Shown piece after piece: positions 7,263 to 15,157 of a stretch of 24,924 bases of DNA (position 1 is its first letter; each line of letters begins with the position of its first letter). Under the pieces are notes generated by a model. That model saw only the letters and a program-made list of their open reading frames with translations. It was not told where the DNA came from and did not search any database. The position numbers were made by a program, and so were the translations under genes. Source of the DNA: SIG603 sp963611165 (lineage in GTDB: Bacteria; Bacillota; Clostridia; Oscillospirales; Acutalibacteraceae). The stretch lies in NCBI GenBank assembly GCA_963611165.1, contig CAVDQG010000029.1:1-24924 (forward strand), given 5' to 3'.

Positions 7263-8606
7263 TCAGACCACACCCTGAGCGAGCATAGCGTCTGCAACCT
7301 TTACGAAGCCTGCGATGTTAGCACCGACAACATAGTTCTTCGGATGACCGTACTTCTCAGCTGCTGCGTCTGCGTTAGCAAAGATATTCTCCATGATTGT
7401 CTTGAGCTTAGCGTCAACCTCTTCGAATGTCCAAGAAAGTCTCTGGCTGTTCTGGCTCATCTCGAGTGCTGATGTAGCAACGCCGCCTGCGTTGGAAGCC
7501 TTGCCCGGAGCAAAGAGAACGCCTGCTTCCTGAAGAGCGATTGTAGCGTCAGGAGTTGTAGGCATGTTAGCACCCTCTGCAACTGCGATTACGCCGTTAG
7601 CGATAAGCTTCTTAGAGTCGTCGATGTTGAGCTCGTTCTGAGTTGCGCAAGGAAGTGCGATATCAACCTTAACTTCCCACTGGTTTGTGCCCTCAGCCTT
7701 CTTGTCGTGGTACTGAGCGGAAGGTCTCTGTGCAGCGTACTCTGTGAGTCTTGCACGCTTAACCTCTTTGATTTCCTTGAGGAGAGCAACATCAATTCCC
7801 TCAGGATCGTAAACCCAGCCTGTGGAATCGGAGCATGTGACAGGCTTTGCACCGAGCTGATATGCCTTCTCGATAGCGTAGATAGCAACGTTGCCTGCGC
7901 CGGAAACGGAAACTGTCTTGCCTGCGATGTCAACGCCGTTCTTCTTGAGCATAGCGTTTGTGAAGTAGAGAAGACCGTAGCCTGTAGCCTCTGTTCTTGC
8001 GAGAGAGCCGCCGAATGTGAGGCCCTTACCTGTGAGAACACCCTCGTAGGAGTTGCGGATTCTCTTGTACTGACCGTACATATAGCCGATTTCTCTTGCG
8101 CCTGTACCGATGTCACCTGCAGGAACGTCTGTGTCCTGACCGATGTGTCTGTAAAGCTCTGTCATGAAGCTCTGGCAGAAAGCCATGATCTCTCTGTCGG
8201 ACTTGCCCTTCGGGTCGAAGTCGGAGCCGCCCTTGCCGCCGCCGATCGGAAGTCCTGTCAGGCTGTTCTTGAAGATCTGCTCGAAACCGAGGAACTTGAT
8301 AACACCGAGGTTAACGGACGGGTGAAGTCTGATGCCACCCTTGTAAGGGCCGATAGCTGAGTTGAACTGAACTCTGAAGCCGCGGTTAACCTGAACCTTG
8401 CCGTTATCGTCGACCCACGGAACACGGAACATAAGCTGTCTTTCCGGCTCTGTGATTCTTTCGAGGATGCCTGCTTCCTGATACTTGGGGTTTGCATCGA
8501 GAACCGGCTCGATGGACTCGAGAACCTCTGTTGCTGCCTGGATGAACTCAGGCTCGGAAGGATTCTTCTTTTTGAGGAGCTCTAACTGCTCTTGAACGTA
8601 TGACAT
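7263..8606 (-). CDS. gdhA: NADP-type glutamate dehydrogenase
   Basis: A 447-aa hexameric-type glutamate dehydrogenase that makes L-glutamate from 2-oxoglutarate and ammonium, linking carbon and nitrogen metabolism in the cytosol. The glutamate-binding domain has GPYKGGIRLHP (86-96) and the catalytic lysine K125 in PIGGGKGGSDFDP (120-132). The nucleotide-binding domain starts near residue 225 with VSVSGAGNVA. Length and sequence fit the NADPH-dependent biosynthetic class. The ATG at 8606-8604 has GGAGG eight bases upstream. The gene is monocistronic, convergent to the rhamnose operon, with a consensus-like promoter and a leader of about 137 bases that contains a palindrome. Confidence 0.97.
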   Translation of the reverse strand: MSYVQEQLELLKKKNPSEPEFIQAATEVLESIEPVLDANPKYQEAGILERITEPERQLMFRVPWVDDNGKVQVNRGFRVQFNSAIGPYKGGIRLHPSVNLGVIKFLGFEQIFKNSLTGLPIGGGKGGSDFDPKGKSDREIMAFCQSFMTELYRHIGQDTDVPAGDIGTGAREIGYMYGQYKRIRNSYEGVLTGKGLTFGGSLARTEATGYGLLYFTNAMLKKNGVDIAGKTVSVSGAGNVAIYAIEKAYQLGAKPVTCSDSTGWVYDPEGIDVALLKEIKEVKRARLTEYAAQRPSAQYHDKKAEGTNQWEVKVDIALPCATQNELNIDDSKKLIANGVIAVAEGANMPTTPDATIALQEAGVLFAPGKASNAGGVATSALEMSQNSQRLSWTFEEVDAKLKTIMENIFANADAAAEKYGHPKNYVVGANIAGFVKVADAMLAQGVV

Positions 8607-8712
8607 AAAAATAACCTCCGTAAAATTGGCAGATTTTAGTTTGTTTGCAAAATCGCGTGGCGATGTTAACTTCTTTCTGATTCGGATCTGCCTTTAATGA
8701 TTTTAAGGGCTA

Positions 8713-8731
8713 AAGCACAACAGTTGTGCTT
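8713..8731 (-). promoter_or_regulatory. Perfect palindrome in the gdhA leader
   Basis: AAGCACAAC and GTTGTGCTT form a 9-bp inverted repeat with one central base, about 12-30 bases downstream of the predicted gdhA transcription start. It could be a repressor site or an RNA hairpin that affects gdhA expression; the sequence alone does not decide. Confidence 0.5.
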
Positions 8732-8749
8732 CACCGTGGCGTTGGTTTG

Positions 8750-8778
8750 ATTTTAGCACAAAAAATTCAAAAAAACAA
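8750..8778 (-). promoter_or_regulatory. Predicted sigma-A promoter of gdhA
   Basis: On the minus strand, TTGTTT (8778-8773), a 17-base spacer, and TAAAAT (8755-8750). Predicted start of transcription is near 8743. Confidence 0.65.
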
Positions 8779-9016
8779 GAAGATTGTAGTATTTTTATGA
8801 TTTTATGCAATTTTTGTGCTTTGACACTTCATAAATAATGCGATTTTGCAAATTTGGGACTTGCTCGGGCACTCTGATTTACCGAAGCACATTCTAATTG
8901 TAGCAAATTGTACAGAAATAGTTTTTCTTTCAAAAGATATTTCTTTTAAGGCATTAAAACTTATTTGTCAAGTAAAATTTATCAGAGGACAAAAGCTATT
9001 AACCGAAAAACAAATA

Positions 9017-9042
9017 GTATACTAAATCGGTATACTTAATCG
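9017..9042. repeat. Tandem 13-base repeat with AGTATACT palindrome
   Basis: GTATACTAAATCG (9017-9029) is followed directly by GTATACTTAATCG (9030-9042), differing at one base. With the preceding A the first copy contains the palindrome AGTATACT. It lies about 50 bases upstream of the gpsA -35 and could be a binding site. Confidence 0.55.
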
Positions 9043-9091
9043 ATAGAAATTACGGATATAAATTTTGGAAAATTCATCTCATTTTAATGGT

Positions 9092-9120
9092 TTGATAATT
9101 TTTGGCGAATAGTATATAAT
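9092..9120 (+). promoter_or_regulatory. Predicted sigma-A promoter of gpsA
   Basis: TTGATA (9092-9097), 17-base spacer, TATAAT (9115-9120). Predicted transcription start near 9127, about 65 bases before the ATG at 9192. Confidence 0.75.
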
Positions 9121-9191
9121 CAACAGCAGATGTCCATCCGACTCAAATTATCGGATTCGCTTAAATGAAAATATACTCACAAGAGGTTAAA

Positions 9192-10202
9192 ATGGAAAAT
9201 ACAGAAAACAAACTGAAAATATCCGTTCTCGGTGCGGGAAGCTGGGGAACGGCAATAAGCCTTCTCCTTTTTGACAACGGCCACGACGTCACTCTTTGGT
9301 CTTACAGCAAGGAGGAAATCGAGAACATCGAGAGAACTCACGAGAACGCATCTAAATTGCCCGGCGTAAAGCTTCCGGACGGCATGAAGTATTCTGCCGA
9401 TTTGGAGAGCAGTGTGAAAAGTGCCGATGTAATCGTTTTGGCTGTTCCGTCTTCCGTTTTAAGGGGAATGGCGGCTAAGGTCGGCGGTTTTTCCCGTGAG
9501 GGTCAGATAGTAGTCACCGTTTCCAAGGGAATTGAGGAGGGCACATTAAAAACTCAGTCTCAAATTGCCGAGGAGGAGATAAAGAACGCTCCCGTTGTCG
9601 CTCTTTCAGGCCCGAGCCATGCAGAGGAGGTGGGCAGAAGACTGCCGACAACTCTGATTTCGGCATCAAATGACCTTGAAAGTGCAAAAATCATTCAGGA
9701 CGCATTCATGAATAATTATGTCAGAGTTTACACGAGCGAGGACGTTCTCGGCGTGGAGCTTGGCGGTTCGCTCAAGAATGTCATTGCTCTTGCCGCAGGT
9801 ATGATTGACGGTATGGGATTCGGTGACAATGCTAAGGCGGCGCTTATCACACGAGGTATTGCCGAGATGTCACGACTTGCCATTGCCATGGGCGCAAAAG
9901 CGGAGACGCTTGGCGGACTTTCGGGCATAGGAGATCTTATTGTAACCTGTGAGAGCCGCCACAGCCGAAACAGAAAGGCGGGCTATCTTATCGGTCAGGG
10001 AATGACAACCGAACAGGCTATGCGTGAGGTAAAAATGGTCGTTGAAGGAGTTTATTCCGCAAAGGCGGCTTTGTCGCTCGGCAAAAAGTACGGCGTGAGC
10101 CTTCCGATTATCGAGGAAGTGAACCATGTTCTCTTTGACGGAAAGGATACAAAAGAGGCTGTAGGCGACCTTATGGGCAGAGATAAAAAATCAGAATACT
10201 GA
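9192..10202 (+). CDS. gpsA: Glycerol-3-phosphate dehydrogenase [NAD(P)+]
   Basis: A 336-aa cytosolic enzyme that reduces dihydroxyacetone phosphate to sn-glycerol 3-phosphate, the backbone for phospholipid synthesis. The nucleotide-binding motif is LGAGSWGTA (13-21). The catalytic lysine is K195 in LGGSLKNVIALAAG, and GLSGIGDLIVTC (242-253) with SRNRKAG (258-264) follow as in the family. The ATG at 9192 is preferred over an in-frame ATG at 9165 because AAGAGG (9181-9186) precedes only the former, and the shorter product has family length. It has its own promoter and a hairpin after the stop; no plsY or der neighbour is seen. Confidence 0.96.
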   Translation: MENTENKLKISVLGAGSWGTAISLLLFDNGHDVTLWSYSKEEIENIERTHENASKLPGVKLPDGMKYSADLESSVKSADVIVLAVPSSVLRGMAAKVGGFSREGQIVVTVSKGIEEGTLKTQSQIAEEEIKNAPVVALSGPSHAEEVGRRLPTTLISASNDLESAKIIQDAFMNNYVRVYTSEDVLGVELGGSLKNVIALAAGMIDGMGFGDNAKAALITRGIAEMSRLAIAMGAKAETLGGLSGIGDLIVTCESRHSRNRKAGYLIGQGMTTEQAMREVKMVVEGVYSAKAALSLGKKYGVSLPIIEEVNHVLFDGKDTKEAVGDLMGRDKKSEY

Positions 10203-10210
10203 GAAAATTA

Positions 10211-10245
10211 AAGCGGAGCACGAAAATAGCTCCGCTTACCTTATT
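10211..10245 (+). terminator. Terminator-like hairpin after gpsA
   Basis: AAGCGGAGC (10211-10219) pairs with GCTCCGCTT (10229-10237), nine bp with a nine-base loop. The following sequence is only moderately T-rich, so termination may be partial. Confidence 0.65.
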
Positions 10246-10248
10246 TCC

Positions 10249-10277
10249 TTGACAAAAAGGGTGCGTTTACATATAAT
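10249..10277 (+). promoter_or_regulatory. Consensus sigma-A promoter of purB
   Basis: TTGACA (10249-10254), 17-base spacer, TATAAT (10272-10277): an exact match to consensus. Transcription would start near 10284, giving a leader of about 110 bases before the purB ATG. I see no purine riboswitch in that leader. Confidence 0.85.
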
Positions 10278-10392
10278 GTAGTAGTCTTATTATGCTGTAA
10301 AGTTATGCTATGAAGGAGTGAGGAGTTTCGAGCGTTGTCCCGGGATTCCTTATATTTATTTTTGCCAAAATTCAAAGAAAAGAGGAAGTAAA

Positions 10393-11826
10393 ATGTCAAG
10401 AGATACTTACGAATCCCCATTATCTTCAAGATATGCCGACAAGGAGATGAAATATCTTTTCTCGCCGGACATGAAATTCAGAACTTGGAGAAAGCTCTGG
10501 ATTGCCCTTGCCGAGTCTGAAAAGGAACTCGGTCTTAACATCACAGACGAGCAGATTGAGGAGCTGAAGGCTCATGCGGACGACATCAACTATGAGGTCG
10601 CCGAGGAGAGAGAAAAGCTTGTTCGTCACGATGTTATGAGCCATGTTTACGCTTACGGTCAGCAGTGCCCGAAGGCAGCGGGAATCATTCACCTTGGTGC
10701 AACATCCTGCTATGTCGGCGACAACACCGATATCATCATTATGACTGAGGCTATGAAGATTATCCGCCGCAAGCTTATCGGCGTTATCCGTGTTCTTTCC
10801 GATTTTGCCGAGAAGTACAAGGATCTTCCGACACTTGCTTTCACTCATTTCCAGCCTGCACAGCCGACAACAGTCGGTAAGCGTGCAACACTTTGGATTC
10901 AGGAGCTTATGATGGATCTCGAGAATGTCGAGTATCAGCTTTCCAAGGCTAAGCTTCTTGGTTCAAAGGGTACAACGGGAACACAGGCTTCCTTCCTTGA
11001 GCTTTTCGAGGGCGACCACGAGAAGTGCCGTATGGTTGATAAGCTTGTCGCAAAGAAAATGGGCTATGAATCATGCTTTGCGGTATCCGGTCAGACTTAT
11101 TCAAGAAAGCTTGACTACCAGATGCTCAGCGTTCTTTCGGGAATTGCTCAGAGTGCAACAAAGTTCTCAAACGATATTCGTCTTCTTCAGCACCTCAAGG
11201 AGGTTGAGGAACCGTTCGAGAAGAATCAGATCGGTTCTTCCGCAATGGCATACAAGAGAAATCCGATGAGAAGTGAGAGAATGGCTTCTCTTTCAAGATA
11301 TCTCATGGTTGACGCACTTAACCCGGCTATCACAACAGCTACTCAGTGGTTCGAGAGAACTCTCGACGACTCCGCAAACAAGCGACTTTCCGTTCCGGAG
11401 GGATTCCTTGCGGCTGACGCAGTTCTTAATCTCTATATGAATGTTGCTGACGGTCTTGTTGTTTATCCTAAGGTTATCGAGTCAAGACTTATGGCTGAGC
11501 TTCCGTTTATGGCAACTGAGAACATCATGATGGATGCTGTTAAGCGCGGCGGAAACCGTCAGGAGCTTCACGAGCACATCAGAGTTCACTCTATGGCAGC
11601 TTCCAAGGTTGTCAAGGAGGAGGGCGGAAAGAACGACCTTCTCGAGAGAATCGCAAACGATCCGATTTTCGGCGTAACCATGGAGGATCTTCAGGGTATC
11701 TTAAAGCCTGAGAAGTATGTCGGAAGAGCTCCCGTTCAGACCGAGGACTTCTTAAACGAGGTTGTCAGACCTAAGCTCAAGGAATATGACGATGTTCCTG
11801 AGGAGCACGCAGAAATCAACGTTTGA
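10393..11826 (+). CDS. purB: Adenylosuccinate lyase
   Basis: A 477-aa lyase of the fumarase/aspartase superfamily. It acts twice in purine synthesis: SAICAR to AICAR, and adenylosuccinate to AMP, releasing fumarate each time. Visible motifs are RHDVMSH (78-84), LGATSCYVGD (101-110), the catalytic histidine region THFQPAQPTT (151-160) and the superfamily signature SSAMAYKRNPMRSERM (282-297). The ATG at 10393 has an AGAGGAAG site upstream; 25 further in-frame codons from a GTG at 10318 have no similarity to the family and are treated as leader. purA follows after 94 bases, so both enzymes of the IMP-to-AMP branch are adjacent. Confidence 0.96.
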   Translation: MSRDTYESPLSSRYADKEMKYLFSPDMKFRTWRKLWIALAESEKELGLNITDEQIEELKAHADDINYEVAEEREKLVRHDVMSHVYAYGQQCPKAAGIIHLGATSCYVGDNTDIIIMTEAMKIIRRKLIGVIRVLSDFAEKYKDLPTLAFTHFQPAQPTTVGKRATLWIQELMMDLENVEYQLSKAKLLGSKGTTGTQASFLELFEGDHEKCRMVDKLVAKKMGYESCFAVSGQTYSRKLDYQMLSVLSGIAQSATKFSNDIRLLQHLKEVEEPFEKNQIGSSAMAYKRNPMRSERMASLSRYLMVDALNPAITTATQWFERTLDDSANKRLSVPEGFLAADAVLNLYMNVADGLVVYPKVIESRLMAELPFMATENIMMDAVKRGGNRQELHEHIRVHSMAASKVVKEEGGKNDLLERIANDPIFGVTMEDLQGILKPEKYVGRAPVQTEDFLNEVVRPKLKEYDDVPEEHAEINV

Positions 11827-11920
11827 TTTTGCGTCAAAAAAGCAGAAATATATTTGCGAGAGCAAGTATTGATTAAATAAATTTTAAATCTATCACTATC
11901 TAAAAGAAAGGTGAAGAAAA

Positions 11921-13204
11921 ATGCCAGTTAAAGCTATTGTCGGTGCCAACTGGGGCGACGAGGGAAAGGGCAAGGTAACAGATGTTCTTGCCGAGACAAG
12001 TGATGTTGTCATTCGTTTCCAGGGCGGTGCCAATGCAGGTCATACTATCATCAATGAATACGGACGCTTTGCACTCCATATTCTTCCGTCAGGAAGCTTC
12101 TATCCGCATATCACTAACATCATCGGAAACGGTGTTGCACTTGATATAAAGAAGCTTTGCGATGAATTAAAGAGCATTGAGGATCAGGGAGTGCCTGCAC
12201 CTAAGCTTATAATCAGTGAGAGAGCTCAGATTCTCATGCCGTACCACGCACTTCAGGACGGCTACGAGGAAGAGAGACTTGCGGGCCGTGCTTTCGGCTC
12301 AACAAAGTCGGGTATTGCTCCGTTCTACTCGGACGTTTACGCAAAGACGGGTATCATGGTAGCAGACCTCTATGATGACGAGAGATTAAAGGCAAGACTC
12401 GGCGCAGCAGTCGAGGTCAAGAATATTCTTTTCGAGCACCTCTACCACAAGCCGAAGCTTGATTTCGATACTCTTTATAATGAACTTAAGCAGTACAGAG
12501 AGCTCATCAGACCGTATGTCGGTGATGCTGTTTCATTCGTTCACAAGGCACTCAAGGAGGGCAAGACCGTTCTTCTCGAGGGTCAGCTTGGTTCCATGAA
12601 GGATCCTATGCTCGGTATGTGCCCGATGACAACATCTTCTCATACACTTGCAGGCTTCGGCACTGTAGGCGCATGCGTTCCTCCGACAGAGCTCAAGGAA
12701 GTTATATGCGTAACTAAGGCATATTCCTCATGCGTCGGTTCTCCGACCGAGCCGTTCGTAAGCGAGCTTCTCGGCGAGGAGGGTGACGAGCTTCGCCGCA
12801 GAGGCGGAGACAAGGGTGAGTTTGGTGCTACAACAGGCAGACCGAGAAGAGTCGGCTGGTTCGACACTGTCGCAACAAAGTACGGCTGTATGGTTCAGGG
12901 TGCAACCAACGTCTGCATCACATGTCTTGATGTTCTCTCTTATCTCGATGAGATTAAGGTTTGCACGGGATATGAGATTGACGGCGAGGTTACAGATGTG
13001 TTCCCTGTTCCGGCTAAGCTTTCAAAGGCTAAGCCTGTCTTCACAACTCTTCCGGGTTGGAAATGTGACATCAGGGGAATCAAGAACTACGAGGATCTCC
13101 CTGAGAATGCAAAGAACTACGTAGAATTCATTGAAAAGGCTATTGACGCAAGAATTGGAATGGTTTCCAACGGCCCGTCAAGAACAGATATTATTTACAG
13201 GTAA
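11921..13204 (+). CDS. purA: Adenylosuccinate synthetase, divergent
   Basis: A 427-aa GTP-dependent ligase joining IMP and aspartate into adenylosuccinate, the committed step to AMP. The N-terminal ANWGDEGKGKVTD (9-21) with D13, and GGANAGHTI (35-43) with H41, match the E. coli catalytic residues and numbering. GEFGATTGRPRRVGWFD (299-315) is also intact. However the IMP-side loop reads LEGQLGSMKD then LGMCPMTTSS (219-240) instead of the common EGAQG..LD...GTYP..TSS, and FGSTKSGIAPFYSD (125-138) replaces the usual GTTGRGIGPAYED. It is thus a divergent but probably active member. AAAGGTG precedes the ATG. glmS starts five bases after its stop. Confidence 0.94.
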   Translation: MPVKAIVGANWGDEGKGKVTDVLAETSDVVIRFQGGANAGHTIINEYGRFALHILPSGSFYPHITNIIGNGVALDIKKLCDELKSIEDQGVPAPKLIISERAQILMPYHALQDGYEEERLAGRAFGSTKSGIAPFYSDVYAKTGIMVADLYDDERLKARLGAAVEVKNILFEHLYHKPKLDFDTLYNELKQYRELIRPYVGDAVSFVHKALKEGKTVLLEGQLGSMKDPMLGMCPMTTSSHTLAGFGTVGACVPPTELKEVICVTKAYSSCVGSPTEPFVSELLGEEGDELRRRGGDKGEFGATTGRPRRVGWFDTVATKYGCMVQGATNVCITCLDVLSYLDEIKVCTGYEIDGEVTDVFPVPAKLSKAKPVFTTLPGWKCDIRGIKNYEDLPENAKNYVEFIEKAIDARIGMVSNGPSRTDIIYR

Positions 13205-13209
13205 TCATT

Positions 13210-15048
13210 ATGTGCGGAATTGTAGGATATATTGGAGAAAACCGAGCTGTTCCGTTCCTTTTGCAGGGACTTGAAAAGCTTGAGTACAGAGGGTACGATT
13301 CTTCCGGAGTTGCAGTCTACGGCGGCGGAAAAATCGATATAGTTAAGGCAAAGGGTAGACTCAGTGTTCTCGAGGGAATTCTCGATGAGAGAGAGCCGCT
13401 CATGGGCAGCATGGGTATAGGACACACAAGATGGGCAACTCACGGTGCTCCGTCGGACCTTAACTCACATCCGCATCTCAGCGAAGACGGCCGCTTTGCG
13501 GTTGTTCATAACGGAATAATTGAGAATTACCTTGAAATCCGTGAGTACTTAATCCGTAAGGGTATTGAATTTGTTTCGGAGACCGATACAGAGGTTGTCG
13601 CTCAGCTTCTTGAGTATTACTATAACGGCGAATGTCAGGGACATATTCTCGAGACTATCTCAAAGGTTATCTCAAAGGTTGAGGGCAGCTATGCACTCGG
13701 TATCATTTGCGAGGACTATACCGACAGAATTTTCTGCGTCAGAAAGGATAGCCCGCTCATCATCGGTAAGGGAAAGGGAGAGAACTATTTAGCTTCCGAT
13801 ATTCCCGCAATCCTTGCCGGCACAAGAGAGATAATCAGAATTCAGGAGAAGGAAATTGCTGTTCTCACAAAGGACGACATTAAATTCTACGATACCGACC
13901 TCGAGGAAATCGAGAAGGAATCGGAAATTGTCGAGTGGGATTTGGCTTCTGCCGAAAAGGGCGGCTATCCGCACTTTATGCTCAAGGAAATCAACGAGCA
14001 GCCCGAGGTTGTCAGAAACACAATTTCTCCGAGAATCCGTGACGGCAGAATCGTTCTCGATGACGTTTCGCTCACAAAAGAGGATTTTGATAAGATTAAC
14101 AAGATTTATTTTATCGGATGCGGTACGGCTTATCATGTCGGCGTCGCAGGTAAATATACCTTTGAGAAGCTTGTCAGAATTCCTGTTGAAACCGATGTCG
14201 CATCAGAGTTCAGATACCGCGATCCGCTGCTTGACGAGCACACGCTGGTTATTATTATCAGCCAGTCCGGTGAGACGGCAGATACGCTTGCGGCTCTTCG
14301 TGAGGCTAAGAAGCACGGCTCAAGAACTATTTCTATCGTTAATGTTGTCGGCTCTACCATTGCGAACGAGAGCGATGACGTAATCTATACATGGGCAGGC
14401 CCCGAGATCAGCGTTGCTTCAACAAAGGCTTATTCTACTCAGCTTGCCGTTATGTATATGATGGGTATCTATCTTGCAGACCTCAAGGGTACGATAACAG
14501 GCGAGCAGTATGACGCTTACATCAAAGATCTCGAAAGACTTCCGGAGCTCATCAGCGAGACTCTCAAGGAAGAAGAGAAGATTCAGTATTTCGCTTCAAA
14601 GTCCTTCAGCGCAGACGATATGTACTTCATCGGAAGAAATGTGGATTATGCCGTATCTCTTGAGGCTTCCTTGAAGCTCAAGGAGATTTCATATATCCAT
14701 TCCGAGGCTTACACCGGCGGCGAGCTCAAGCACGGTCCGATTTCACTTATCGAGCCGGGTACTCTTGTCATTGCCTTTGCATCGTATCAGAAGCTTTTTG
14801 AGAAGATGCTCTCCAATATCAAGGAGGTTAAAGCAAGAGGCGCTGTCGTTCTCGGCGTCACTACTTCCGGAAGAACGGAAATCGAGTCCGAGACAGACTT
14901 CAACTTCTATATCCCTGAAATTTCAGACTTCATGCTTCCGAGCGTTGAGGTTGTTCCGTTCCAGCTTTTTGCTTATTATGTTGCCGCTATGAGAGGCTGT
15001 GACATTGATAAGCCGAGAAATCTTGCAAAGAGCGTTACGGTAGAATAA
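13210..15048 (+). CDS. glmS: Glutamine--fructose-6-phosphate aminotransferase
   Basis: A 612-aa enzyme making glucosamine 6-phosphate from fructose 6-phosphate and glutamine, the first step to UDP-GlcNAc and peptidoglycan. The N-terminal glutaminase domain starts MCGIVGYIG, with the nucleophile Cys2 exposed after Met removal. It has GHTRWATHG near 75 and HNGIIENY near 100. Two SIS sugar isomerase domains follow, with GCGTAYHVG near 304, SQSGETADTL near 351 and ASTKAYSTQL near 402; the C-terminus is PRNLAKSVTVE. Only five bases separate it from purA, with a weak AGG site, so translation is probably coupled to purA. There is no room for a glmS ribozyme. Length is standard (E. coli 609 aa). Confidence 0.97.
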   Translation: MCGIVGYIGENRAVPFLLQGLEKLEYRGYDSSGVAVYGGGKIDIVKAKGRLSVLEGILDEREPLMGSMGIGHTRWATHGAPSDLNSHPHLSEDGRFAVVHNGIIENYLEIREYLIRKGIEFVSETDTEVVAQLLEYYYNGECQGHILETISKVISKVEGSYALGIICEDYTDRIFCVRKDSPLIIGKGKGENYLASDIPAILAGTREIIRIQEKEIAVLTKDDIKFYDTDLEEIEKESEIVEWDLASAEKGGYPHFMLKEINEQPEVVRNTISPRIRDGRIVLDDVSLTKEDFDKINKIYFIGCGTAYHVGVAGKYTFEKLVRIPVETDVASEFRYRDPLLDEHTLVIIISQSGETADTLAALREAKKHGSRTISIVNVVGSTIANESDDVIYTWAGPEISVASTKAYSTQLAVMYMMGIYLADLKGTITGEQYDAYIKDLERLPELISETLKEEEKIQYFASKSFSADDMYFIGRNVDYAVSLEASLKLKEISYIHSEAYTGGELKHGPISLIEPGTLVIAFASYQKLFEKMLSNIKEVKARGAVVLGVTTSGRTEIESETDFNFYIPEISDFMLPSVEVVPFQLFAYYVAAMRGCDIDKPRNLAKSVTVE

Positions 15049-15057
15049 AATAAACTA

Positions 15058-15122
15058 AAAATGCAGATGCCCCCAAATCTCAGAGATCAAGTCTCTGAGA
15101 GGGAGCACCTTTTGCACATTTT
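15058..15122. other. Long imperfect hairpin between glmS and guaA
   Basis: A 65-base structure: AAAATG (15058-15063) with CATTTT (15117-15122), TGCCCCC with GGGAGCA, and a perfect 9-bp inner stem TCTCAGAGA (15078-15086) with TCTCTGAGA (15092-15100) around TCAAG. No clean T-tract follows. It may be an intergenic repeat, a processing site or a weak terminator; it does not match the purine riboswitch. Confidence 0.5.
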
Positions 15123-15157
15123 CACCTTACTCTAAATTTCATCAAAGGAGGAGACCA

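Larger units (their letters stand above)
8607..9164. other. Divergent intergenic region gdhA-gpsA, no gene seen
   Basis: About 560 AT-rich bases (585 up to the chosen gpsA start) without a convincing ORF. It holds the gdhA leader and promoter (8607-8778), the gpsA promoter (9092-9120), a tandem 13-base repeat (9017-9042) and a weak stem (TGCTCGGG with CCGAAGCA, about 8862-8889). The stretch 8780-9010 has no element I can name. Confidence 0.6.

Noticed and set aside
7707..8360. Plus-strand ORF of 217 codons opposite gdhA
   Set aside because: Shadow of gdhA; composition is unnatural and no family motif is seen.
10318..10392. N-terminal extension of PurB by 25 codons from a GTG
   Set aside because: The ribosome-like AAGGAG touches the GTG directly, the extra residues are not family-like, and the ATG at 10393 has a normal site.
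10284..10392. Purine riboswitch in the purB leader
   Set aside because: I could not find the conserved purine-aptamer core segments; the region only has minor hairpins.
13205..13209. glmS ribozyme upstream of glmS
   Set aside because: Only five bases separate purA from glmS, too short for the ribozyme.
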